A DNA stretch of 37,003 nt from NCBI GenBank assembly GCA_026418115.1, contig JAOABY010000016.1, positions 1 to 37,003 of the forward strand, given 5' to 3'. This DNA is from Spirochaetaceae bacterium (GTDB lineage Bacteria; Spirochaetota; Spirochaetia; Treponematales; Rectinemataceae). Positions 23,819 through 30,790 of the stretch are shown here, piece after piece. Position 1 is the stretch's first letter. Every line of letters starts with the position of its first letter. The notes beneath the pieces are model-generated. The model was given only the letters and a program-made list of their open reading frames with translations, did not search any database and was not told the DNA's origin. Both the position numbers and the translations under genes were made by a program.

Positions 23819-25905
23819 GATGGTTCCGCGGCAGCAAGTGTTCTGAATTCCTTTTCAAGCCAATCCTCGTTCTGGTCACGAAGATCCTCAAGGTGCTGCC
23901 GGAGGTGTTCAGTACGGTCTGCAAGCGGTGCAGCAGCGAGTCCTCCAGAGGCGAGGGATGCTTCGGCTTCCGAGGCCTGGAGTGCTGCAAGATCGAGAGA
24001 AAGGCGCCGCAGTTGGGCAAGATTGGCATCAAGTTTGGCCCGTAATGCTTCGCGGCGCTCCTGCAGCATCTGGCATGAGGATTCCTGGGCTTCGATTTCG
24101 GCGATATTTCTGTCGAGCTCCTGTGCGAGATCTCCTTCTGCACGCTGTCTTCTTGCAAGCAGAGCCTCCTTGTCGCGTGCCAGCGCGGCGAGCGGTATTT
24201 CTGCCACAATGCGGTCCAGTTCGTTGAGTGTGCCGGCGATGAGGAGAATCTGCTGCAGGCAGGCATCTGCTGCCTTCCTGGTCTCTTCTGCATCGTCAGG
24301 TGCCATCTGTGTGTAACGTGCAACAAAGGCGCGCGCATCAGCCTCTGCCTTGCGGTACAGTGGAGCATAGCTTCCCAGCTTCTTGTCGATGTTCCTGTCC
24401 GCCTCGAGAGATGTACCTTCGGGTCGAAGCCCTTCAGGTCCCAGGGAGGCAAAGAAAGAGCGAAGACGGGAAGGCATTGAGACAACATGTTTGATGCTTC
24501 TTGCAGCGAGGTTTATGCCGAGTATTGCAGAAGGAATGAAGAGTACCGGCTCAAAGCTCTCCGACAGAAAAGAGATGATTGAAAAAATCGCTGTAACGAT
24601 ACCGAATCCGAAGAACCTGCCAATGAAGCGATGCCTTTCCCTATTGATCTCTTTGTATTCTTTCAGCTGCTGTTCGTTCAGGGAGGCGATTCTTGCAGCT
24701 TCTTTTGCAATCCGCTGTGCCTGCAGGGTACTCGCAAATCTGCGAAGCAGGCCCAGCAACCAGAAGAGAGCGACGAAAAATGCAAATGGCACATCAGCGC
24801 CGGAAGCCGAATTGATATAGAACAGCAGCGCATTGACACCAAGAAAGCTGATGAGCGAAGGCAGGATGGATTCCTTTTTCCTGCGAGCATCCCGTGCCAG
24901 CTCCTGCAGATACAGCATCCCAGGGTCATTCGCGGTATCGGAAGTCGCTCGGGATCTGTCTCTTTTTCTCGCCGGATGGATGGATTCCTGCTCCTGATCA
25001 GGCCGGGACTGGGCGTGGTTTGACGCATGCCGAACAGCCCTGGTGCGAACGCTCTGTTCGATTTCCGATACGATGGCGTGAATCACCTGCTCAAGCTGCA
25101 TGCCGGCTGCTTCCCATGAGGGCTGCTCCATATTTGAGGAGCGAAGTATTCCCTTGGCAGCCAGATCCCTGATTGCTTCTCTGCCTGCATCACCTAGTCC
25201 TGCAACAAGCGCTGCAGCCTCCGGAATCGAGAGTCTCCGGCCGGCTTCCCTTATCCCCTCAAGAATGGTCTGGCGTGCCTGCTCACGCAGACCGGCAGCA
25301 TCTGTAGGGGCGGTGGCAAAGAGAGAAGACGATCCTGAAGTCTTTTTTGAGGTGTTGCCCTTATCCTGACCGCCAGCCACTGAGCCTTCCTGATCAACGA
25401 CTATGAAAGCAGGCAGCACATTGCCGCCCATGGAAGGAATCTGGACTGGCCGAACTGTGAGATCTGTATGCTGCGCAGCAGACCATGCGGCACCCGATAT
25501 ACAAATGCTGCCGCAGGGAGCATGGCGCTGAAGCTGTTCTGCTATATCGAGAGCACCGCCCAGTGCCGTATTTCCTGAAAGCATGACGTCTCCAATGTGG
25601 ATGCCTATGCTCACCGAGGGTAGCATCTGGTGGGAATCGGCCTTGCTCTGCTGGTTGGCAGCAATGGAGTGCTGAAGTCTGAGGGCAGTCTGAAGAGCCT
25701 TGCTGGCAGTCGGGAAAACAGCAATGGCCTCTTCAGGCGACGAATGTACCATGATTCCGTCTTCCGAAGCTGCGATTGAGGCGACCAGCTCGCGGAATGC
25801 AGCAAGCTGTGTGAGAGCGTGCTCGGCTCCCAGCTCCATCATGGACCTGGTATCAGCAGGAGCAGCATGCAGTATTGCTGCAAGGCGCATGGCAGTATCT
25901 GGCAT
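23803..25905 (-). CDS. Degenerate class III cyclase domain fused to a four-span membrane region and coiled coil
   Basis: I recognise the parts but not the whole. Residues 1-180 resemble a class III nucleotidyl cyclase: AIAVFPTASKALQTALRLQ, then VSIGIHIGDVMLSG and GGALDIAEQLQRHAPCGSIC. The metal-binding and catalytic positions are changed: no Asp at the first strand, PEE where GDG is expected, and ALDIAEQL in place of the VNxAxRL segment. A helical stretch (about 205-255) and a charged linker follow, then a two-span segment (about 345-390), a second two-span segment (about 428-470) and a long charged coiled coil (about 485-690). A regulatory pseudo-cyclase is a reasonable guess. It lies in the same frame as the exonuclease gene upstream, 12 codons past its TGA. 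Start is uncertain: ATG 25905 or TTG 25914, neither with a clear ribosome-binding site. Confidence 0.75.
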   Translation of the reverse strand: MPDTAMRLAAILHAAPADTRSMMELGAEHALTQLAAFRELVASIAASEDGIMVHSSPEEAIAVFPTASKALQTALRLQHSIAANQQSKADSHQMLPSVSIGIHIGDVMLSGNTALGGALDIAEQLQRHAPCGSICISGAAWSAAQHTDLTVRPVQIPSMGGNVLPAFIVVDQEGSVAGGQDKGNTSKKTSGSSSLFATAPTDAAGLREQARQTILEGIREAGRRLSIPEAAALVAGLGDAGREAIRDLAAKGILRSSNMEQPSWEAAGMQLEQVIHAIVSEIEQSVRTRAVRHASNHAQSRPDQEQESIHPARKRDRSRATSDTANDPGMLYLQELARDARRKKESILPSLISFLGVNALLFYINSASGADVPFAFFVALFWLLGLLRRFASTLQAQRIAKEAARIASLNEQQLKEYKEINRERHRFIGRFFGFGIVTAIFSIISFLSESFEPVLFIPSAILGINLAARSIKHVVSMPSRLRSFFASLGPEGLRPEGTSLEADRNIDKKLGSYAPLYRKAEADARAFVARYTQMAPDDAEETRKAADACLQQILLIAGTLNELDRIVAEIPLAALARDKEALLARRQRAEGDLAQELDRNIAEIEAQESSCQMLQERREALRAKLDANLAQLRRLSLDLAALQASEAEASLASGGLAAAPLADRTEHLRQHLEDLRDQNEDWLEKEFRTLAAAEPSQKGT

Positions 25906-25938
25906 CGAGCCCAAGCCTACAACCAGCAGTCGCAGCGG

Positions 25939-27876
25939 TCAAGTAATTTCAAAGACGGCATTGAGGTCCGGGACTGAAATGCTCCTCACCACAAGGCGGA
26001 CCCGCTGATCTGGCGTGAGTCTGCGCGAGGTGCGCACGCTGCATTCATAGCCGAATTCTGGAATCAGCAACTGGGCGGAATCGGCACCGGCATCCAGAAC
26101 TATTGCCTGGCCACTCCAGTCCCTGTGGGTGGCAAGGAATACCATTGTCCAGTGAGCCCTCGAATCCCGCTCGGCCTGACGGTTGCGTGAAGCTGCGAGA
26201 TTTGCCTGATACAGACGCTCTGCCACTGCATCCTGGCTGAGCAGCTCTGCCATATCGTGATTCCTCTGAGGAGAGCTGTGCAGTCGTTCTCTGACGAGCA
26301 TGGCATGAATCTGATAGTGGGCCAGAAGATCCTGATAGCGCCTGAGCGGGCTCGTGACCTGAGAATAGAAAGACAGCCCAAGTCCTGCATGTGCCGAACA
26401 GGTGCTGCTCACAAGGCTTGCCCGCATGACCCGGCGCCGACAGAAATTCTCGGCAGGGCTTTCGGAGGGTCCCATGCCGCAGCCTGCCTGTTCGGCCGAT
26501 ACTGGCTGATCCTGACTCGTATAGGGGAATGGTATGCCTCGTTCAAAGGCCCATCGTGCACATGCTTCACCAGCGAGAATCATCATCTCCTGCACTATGC
26601 GGGCTGAACGTGTGGAGGGGACCTGAAGGAACCGGATTATTCCATTCTCAACGCGGATTGCGGTTTCCGGCAGATCGATATCGACAGCACCATTCCGGCG
26701 ACGGAACGCAGCTCTGATTGCTGCAGCATGGGCGAGTGCTGTCATGAGTACATCTCCTGCGTCCAGCAGTCTATCCGCTTCCTCGTAGGAGAGACGTCGG
26801 ACAGCGATTCTGCTTGGCACTACCGTAAATTGAGCAATTCTACCCGATTCGTCTATCTCCATGCCGAATGAGAGGGCAGGCGTAGTCTCCTGCAAACCCA
26901 GACCAAGGCTATCGACCACAGGTGCAGGCAGCATGGGAATAATGCCCTCTGGCAGATAGAGTGTGGAGCCGCGCTCCATGGCCTGGCGGTCCAGTGGCGA
27001 ATCAGGGGCGATGAAGGCCGCCGGGTCTGCGATATGAACCCATATCCTTGTGCCTTCGATTGATACTGCATCATCCGGATCATGCGACCATGCATTGTCA
27101 ATGGCATATGCATCCAGATGGGTGAGGTCAACCCGCTGGATCTCGAGATCGGGCCGCTCAGCAAGAGGGCCTTCAATTTCAGGTATGGACAGCATGCAGC
27201 CGTTTCGCTCGGGCCAGGGATTGGTGGTGATATCCCACAGGCCTGTCTGCAGCAGTGCCTGGTGCACAGCTTCCGGCAGTACCTTCAAGCCAAGATCCCG
27301 GGCAAGCTGACAATCAGCGATCTGTCCTCTGACATAGCGCGAGAGCTCATCAGAAAAGGGCTGGAATTTCTGCTCCTCGCGAATTGACGTGGACTCACGG
27401 GCACGCAGAGCAGCCTTGAAGGCCCTGATGAACTCCTCTCTGGCCTCTGCAGCTGCTCTTTTCCTGTCTGCCTTTTCTCTGATTCTGCTGATTTCCTCGG
27501 TACTCCGGATACGAATGCCGGCATCGACCATTTCCACTTCCGGCACATTCTGCAGCAGGCGCCAGGCGGCGAGTATGTGGTCCGGACTGTCCGACCCCCA
27601 GGCAAGACTTGCAAGTTCCTTCCAGGTAATGAGATCGAGACCTTCGGGATACTCTGATTGCAGCAGCGAGATGGCTTCCGCAAGCAGCGCTGGATCAATG
27701 TCGGCAGTAGCTGATGCGAAGCTCTGCATGGGTCCTTCATGGATCAGCGCGACATCCTTGGCGCGAACCTTTCTTTCGTCGCCATCGAGCGTAGTTATGA
27801 TAAACCTGTCAGCATCGGTACCGGTTATCAGGGCTGGCCGATTGCGGTACAGGACGAGAGATCGGAGACGGATCAT
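25939..27876 (-). CDS. RNase II/R family 3'-5' exoribonuclease (RNB domain)
   Basis: Processive RNA exonuclease of the RNB family, acting in RNA turnover. The 645-residue product has the catalytic Asp cluster AYAIDNAWSHDPDDAVSIEG, with D260, D266, D268 and D269 at the spacing of RNase II. The later YSQVTSPLRRYQDLLAHYQ (about 525-543) holds the conserved arginine-rich element. The N-terminal region (1-240) lacks clear cold-shock domains and is closer to the plastid/cyanobacterial RNase II-like group, so I give no gene symbol. The ATG at 27876 has no ribosome-binding site, but a -10 box ends six bases before it, so the message is probably leaderless. It heads an operon with the pseudo-cyclase gene. 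Confidence 0.88.
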   Translation of the reverse strand: MIRLRSLVLYRNRPALITGTDADRFIITTLDGDERKVRAKDVALIHEGPMQSFASATADIDPALLAEAISLLQSEYPEGLDLITWKELASLAWGSDSPDHILAAWRLLQNVPEVEMVDAGIRIRSTEEISRIREKADRKRAAAEAREEFIRAFKAALRARESTSIREEQKFQPFSDELSRYVRGQIADCQLARDLGLKVLPEAVHQALLQTGLWDITTNPWPERNGCMLSIPEIEGPLAERPDLEIQRVDLTHLDAYAIDNAWSHDPDDAVSIEGTRIWVHIADPAAFIAPDSPLDRQAMERGSTLYLPEGIIPMLPAPVVDSLGLGLQETTPALSFGMEIDESGRIAQFTVVPSRIAVRRLSYEEADRLLDAGDVLMTALAHAAAIRAAFRRRNGAVDIDLPETAIRVENGIIRFLQVPSTRSARIVQEMMILAGEACARWAFERGIPFPYTSQDQPVSAEQAGCGMGPSESPAENFCRRRVMRASLVSSTCSAHAGLGLSFYSQVTSPLRRYQDLLAHYQIHAMLVRERLHSSPQRNHDMAELLSQDAVAERLYQANLAASRNRQAERDSRAHWTMVFLATHRDWSGQAIVLDAGADSAQLLIPEFGYECSVRTSRRLTPDQRVRLVVRSISVPDLNAVFEIT

Positions 27877-27882
27877 GGCTCA

Positions 27883-27911
27883 TTTATAGAATGGATGCAC
27901 ACCAGCGGCAA
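27883..27911 (-). promoter_or_regulatory. Promoter of the RNase II/R-type gene, probably leaderless
   Basis: On the minus strand TTGCCG (27906-27911), a 17-base spacer and TATAAA (27883-27888) end six bases before the ATG at 27876. There is no ribosome-binding site in the six-base gap. Confidence 0.62.
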
Positions 27912-28029
27912 GGGTGGCCATTATATGCCTCTCAAAGCGAAACATGCGTGCGCAACTCTCCTGCTGTGGACTGCCTGCACACAGACAGACCAGCGGTCCA
28001 GGCCTCTTTCATAACTGTCTGATTCAGGA

Positions 28030-28035
28030 TATAAT
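28030..28035 (+). promoter_or_regulatory. Candidate -10 box for the small membrane protein gene
   Basis: A perfect TATAAT lies 44 bases before the ATG at 28080. The hexamer 17 bases upstream (TTTCAT) is a poor -35, so the promoter is only partly supported. Confidence 0.35.
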
Positions 28036-28079
28036 CACACCCCGTAACAATCCGACATTGTCATGAAAAGGAGATTCTG

Positions 28080-28337
28080 ATGACTGCATTGCTCGTCGGT
28101 ATCGGATGCATTCTTGTGGCTGTGCTCATGGTGCTTCCCGGCGTGCTGGGGTGGTGGAATGATGTGCTCGCCTTCCTCCGCGGTTCGCTCCCTGTCCTTG
28201 CCCTTCTGATCGGCGCACTCGCGGTCGCCATCGGCATCGCAGACATCAAGGACAAGATCGAAGAGAAGAAAGAAGAAGAGCGCGAAAAGCAGGAAAAAGA
28301 AAAGAACGGTGATACAGAGGAAGAAAGCAAGGAATGA
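28080..28337 (+). CDS. Small membrane protein with charged C-terminal tail
   Basis: An 85-residue protein of unknown function. Two hydrophobic segments (about 3-24 and 33-56) are joined by a short loop GWWNDVLAFLRGS. A strongly charged tail then alternates Glu and Lys (DIKDKIEEKKEEEREKQEK) and would form a single charged helix on one side of the membrane. AAGGAG six bases before the ATG is a strong ribosome-binding site, which supports a real gene despite the short length. It precedes rplM by 99 bp and is divergent from the exonuclease gene. I do not recognise a named family. Confidence 0.7.
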   Translation: MTALLVGIGCILVAVLMVLPGVLGWWNDVLAFLRGSLPVLALLIGALAVAIGIADIKDKIEEKKEEEREKQEKEKNGDTEEESKE

Positions 28338-28359
28338 GCGGCATTCCCATCACGGATGC

Positions 28360-28420
28360 TTGACAGATTTCGTGATCTGTGGGAATATGCGTGCGCATTT
28401 TTCGCATACTCCACTATAAG
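28360..28420 (+). promoter_or_regulatory. Promoter/leader region of rplM-rpsI with overlapping inverted repeats
   Basis: TTGACA (28360-28365) overlaps a perfect palindrome ACAGAT-N6-ATCTGT (28363-28380). A second stem, TATGCG (28386-28391) with CGCATA (28403-28408) closed by GTGG/CCAC, shares two bases with the first. Two -10 options exist: GAATAT at 28383-28388 and TATAAG at 28415-28420. Ribosomal protein operons often carry autoregulatory leaders, but whether these repeats act as RNA or DNA elements is not decided here. Confidence 0.4.
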
Positions 28421-28436
28421 GTGAAGGTATACATAG

Positions 28437-28865
28437 ATGAAGACCGTATTTGTGACACCTGCCTCTGCAGAGCGCACGTGGTACGTTATCGACGCTGCAG
28501 GCAAACCGCTTGGTCGAGTAGCAGCCAGAGTTGCCAGCATTCTCCGCGGCAAGCATAAGCCAACGTACGAACCCAGCCAGGAAACCGGCGATTACGTGAT
28601 CGTCCTCAATGCCGACAAGGTAATTGTGACTGGCAGAAAGCGCCAGAACAAGATGTACTACTACCACACCGGTTTCCCGGGCGGCATCAAAGACTTCACG
28701 TTCAATGAGCTGATGGGCAGAAACCCTGTTCGCCCGCTCGAAATTGCGATCCGCGGCATGCTTCCCAAAGGGCCACTTGGTCGCAAGCTGTACAAGAACG
28801 CGAAGGTATATGCGGGTTCCGAGCATCCGCACGCAGCCCAGCAGCCCATCGCGATCGATCTCTGA
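28437..28865 (+). CDS. rplM: 50S ribosomal protein L13
   Basis: Early-assembly protein of the large ribosomal subunit. The 142-residue product has the usual length and motifs: [19 protein letters not shown] near the N-terminus, [18 protein letters not shown], and the conserved [12 protein letters not shown] and [13 protein letters not shown]. It is followed 17 bp later by rpsI, the standard L13-S9 pair. The leader before it holds inverted repeats that may control the operon. Confidence 0.98.
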   Translation: MKTVFVTPASAERTWYVIDAAGKPLGRVAARVASILRGKHKPTYEPSQETGDYVIVLNADKVIVTGRKRQNKMYYYHTGFPGGIKDFTFNELMGRNPVRPLEIAIRGMLPKGPLGRKLYKNAKVYAGSEHPHAAQQPIAIDL

Positions 28866-28882
28866 TCAGGAAGGTGTAGAAG

Positions 28883-29281
28883 ATGGTCAAGAACATCAAT
28901 CTCGGAATCGGAACCGGTCGCAGAAAATGCGCCGTTGCACGCGTATTTCTCCGTGAGGGCACTGGCAAGGTGATTATCAACCAGAAAGAGCTGCAGGAGT
29001 ATTTCGTCCTTGAGAATCTCGTAGCTCAGGTCAGGAAGCCCCTCCAGGTCACTGACAGCGAGAACAAATTCGATGCCTTCATCACGGTGGTCGGAGGAGG
29101 ACCCGCAGGCCAGGCAGGCGCATGCACGCATGGTCTTGCTCGCGCGCTTGCACAGGTTGATCCCGCCAATCATGCTGCGCTGAAGGCCAATGGGCTTCTT
29201 ACCCGCGATCCGCGCATGGTCGAGCGCAAGAAATACGGCCAGCGTGGCGCACGCCGGAGATTCCAGTTCTCGAAACGCTGA
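28883..29281 (+). CDS. rpsI: 30S ribosomal protein S9
   Basis: Small-subunit protein whose C-terminal tail reaches the ribosomal P site. The 132-residue product contains GTGRRKCAVARVFLREGTGK (about 8-27), VVGGGPAGQAGACTHGLARAL and the basic C-terminus ERKKYGQRGARRRFQFSKR, which ends in the conserved Lys-Arg. An AGGAAGG site precedes the ATG. The start of recX lies only three bases after its stop codon, with no terminator between. Confidence 0.98.
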   Translation: MVKNINLGIGTGRRKCAVARVFLREGTGKVIINQKELQEYFVLENLVAQVRKPLQVTDSENKFDAFITVVGGGPAGQAGACTHGLARALAQVDPANHAALKANGLLTRDPRMVERKKYGQRGARRRFQFSKR

Positions 29282-29284
29282 TAC

Positions 29285-29959
29285 ATGTCCTGGCGGATTG
29301 CATCAGTGGAATCCAGGGCCTCCGAGACGCTTGCAATGGCGCTCTCCGGAGGCCTTGTCTTTGTGTTCGACAGTACCGACTGCAGCCTCAATGATCCGCC
29401 CCTCTCATTTCAGACCCTTGCCTGCCAGCTGCAACCAGGTGCCATCCTCGATGAGAGTGCCTTTGCAATGCTGCAGAAACTTGATGCCTTGCATCAGGCA
29501 CGCCAGACGGCGCTGGCTCTCATTGCAAGAATGGAACAGGGCTCACGCCAGCTCCATGACAAGCTTCTTGCACGAGGAATTGAACCGCAGGCAGCACATG
29601 CAGCCGTAGCGTGGGCCTTGCGCAAAGGCTTTCTCGATGATGTTCGCTATGCACGGATGGTGCTGCGTGATCGATGCATTCGCAAGGGGCAGGGCGTCCG
29701 GGCTGCTGCAAACGTAATTCATCAGCGCACCGGCCTTCTGGAATCACCAAGAAACATCCTCCAGCAGGCGCTCGCTTCTTTCGATGATGAGATGTGGTAT
29801 GAAGCCTGCCGTGCCTCTGAAGCAAGACTCAAGAAAAAGCTGGCGCAGAAACACGCTCAGGAAACAGTCGGTCAGACGTACAGGCAGCTTCTTGTACACT
29901 GGCTGCGTGATCAGGGCTTCCCCCCATATGCCATCTCGCGATATAGTGAAAACAACTGA
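29285..29959 (+). CDS. recX: RecX family regulator of RecA
   Basis: Small helical protein that binds RecA filaments and limits their activity. The 224-residue product holds the RecX repeats: ALALIARMEQGSRQLHDKL (about 78-96) with the Arg/Ser-x-x-Glu/Gln-Leu pattern, and AVAWALRKGFLDDVRYARM (about 110-128), which matches the family's L-x-x-x-G-F/Y-L-D/N-D-x-x-Y/F-A. The N-terminal 60 residues are poorly conserved. It begins three bases after rpsI, so it is probably translated from the ribosomal-protein message; recA is not in the window. Linking recX to a growth-regulated operon is unusual. Confidence 0.85.
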   Translation: MSWRIASVESRASETLAMALSGGLVFVFDSTDCSLNDPPLSFQTLACQLQPGAILDESAFAMLQKLDALHQARQTALALIARMEQGSRQLHDKLLARGIEPQAAHAAVAWALRKGFLDDVRYARMVLRDRCIRKGQGVRAAANVIHQRTGLLESPRNILQQALASFDDEMWYEACRASEARLKKKLAQKHAQETVGQTYRQLLVHWLRDQGFPPYAISRYSENN

Positions 29960-29981
29960 ACGTTTTTCTTGTATGCAATAC

Positions 29982-30011
29982 TTGACAGACCTTACAAAGC
30001 AATTCAATAAT
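29982..30011 (+). promoter_or_regulatory. Promoter of the HTH-EIIA fusion gene
   Basis: TTGACA (29982-29987), an 18-base spacer and AATAAT (30006-30011) lie 34 bases before the ATG at 30046. The -35 is perfect and the -10 has five of six bases. Confidence 0.6.
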
Positions 30012-30045
30012 ATGTCATGAAATTCAAGTCGGAGGGATGCACCGC

Positions 30046-30699
30046 ATGGATGACGATATCCTTACCATAGAAGAAGTAGCCAGATATCTGCGAGTCTCCG
30101 AACGCACTGTATATGACTGGGCGCAGAAAGGGGAGATCCCTTCAGGGAAGATAGGCACCGTCTGGCGCTTCAAGAAGAGCGAAATTGAACGGTGGGTCAA
30201 TGAACGCTTGTCATCCAATAGACCGATGGCACTCATCGGCAGTGTGAAGATTCAGAATATCATCTCGCCCGACCGGATTGTATTTCTGAATTATCCGACC
30301 AAGCGTGATGCCCTGATTGCGCTGGCCGAAAATCTTGCCACTGCTCCACAGATCAGGAACAAACAGGAACTGGTATCGGAAATCCTCAGGCGTGAAGAAC
30401 TCATGAGCACTGCAATAGGGAAGGGTATCGCCATACCCCACGTGCGCCTGAATTCCGTTACCGACCTTGTCGTATCCATCGGCATTTCCAGATGTGATAT
30501 CACCGATTTCCAGTCTCTCGACGATGTGCCTGTCCGGCTGCTCTTCATGATTGCCGCGGCGTACAACCAGCATGCATACTATCTGCAGACCCTGTCCTTC
30601 TTCTCGGCCAGGCTCAAGGTGACCGAGCTTCGTGATGGTCTGCTTGCCTGCAAGACGCCGCAGGAAGCATACAACCTGCTGGTGAGGCAGGACGAATAG
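30046..30699 (+). CDS. Excisionase-type HTH fused to a PTS EIIA-Ntr domain
   Basis: Two-domain protein of 217 residues. Residues 4-53 are a MerR/excisionase-type winged helix: LTIEEVARYLRVSERTVYDW, then GKIGTVWRFKKSEIERW. Residues 66-215 form an EIIA type 2 domain with the phospho-accepting His in GKGIAIPHVR (H132), like PtsN. The likely function is a DNA-binding regulator whose activity depends on phosphorylation, or a phospho-sensor placed at DNA. Such PtsN proteins with an N-terminal HTH are known in treponemes. The ATG at 30046 is preferred, with GGAGG ten bases upstream; the ATG at 30037 abuts the Shine-Dalgarno. A terminator follows. The second, single-domain EIIA at 6197-6649 is a natural partner or competitor. 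Confidence 0.88.
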   Translation: MDDDILTIEEVARYLRVSERTVYDWAQKGEIPSGKIGTVWRFKKSEIERWVNERLSSNRPMALIGSVKIQNIISPDRIVFLNYPTKRDALIALAENLATAPQIRNKQELVSEILRREELMSTAIGKGIAIPHVRLNSVTDLVVSIGISRCDITDFQSLDDVPVRLLFMIAAAYNQHAYYLQTLSFFSARLKVTELRDGLLACKTPQEAYNLLVRQDE

Positions 30700-30704
30700 C
30701 TGGC

Positions 30705-30728
30705 AAGGCACCTGTGAAGGCACCTGCG
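30705..30728 (+). repeat. 12-bp tandem duplication
   Basis: AAGGCACCTGTG (30705-30716) is followed directly by AAGGCACCTGCG (30717-30728). The second copy can pair with the descending arm of the terminator that follows, so it may extend that stem. Confidence 0.6.
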
Positions 30729-30739
30729 GGGATCGCACG

Positions 30740-30763
30740 AGCACTTCCTGCGGGTGCTTTTTT
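30740..30763 (+). terminator. Intrinsic terminator of the HTH-EIIA gene
   Basis: AGCAC (30740-30744) pairs with GTGCT (30754-30758) before a run of six T. A longer alternative stem uses GCACCTGC (30720-30727) with GCGGGTGC (30750-30757). The smc start lies 28 bp beyond. Confidence 0.65.
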
Positions 30764-30790
30764 CATTCCATGAGGTGAAAGGATGCGCCA

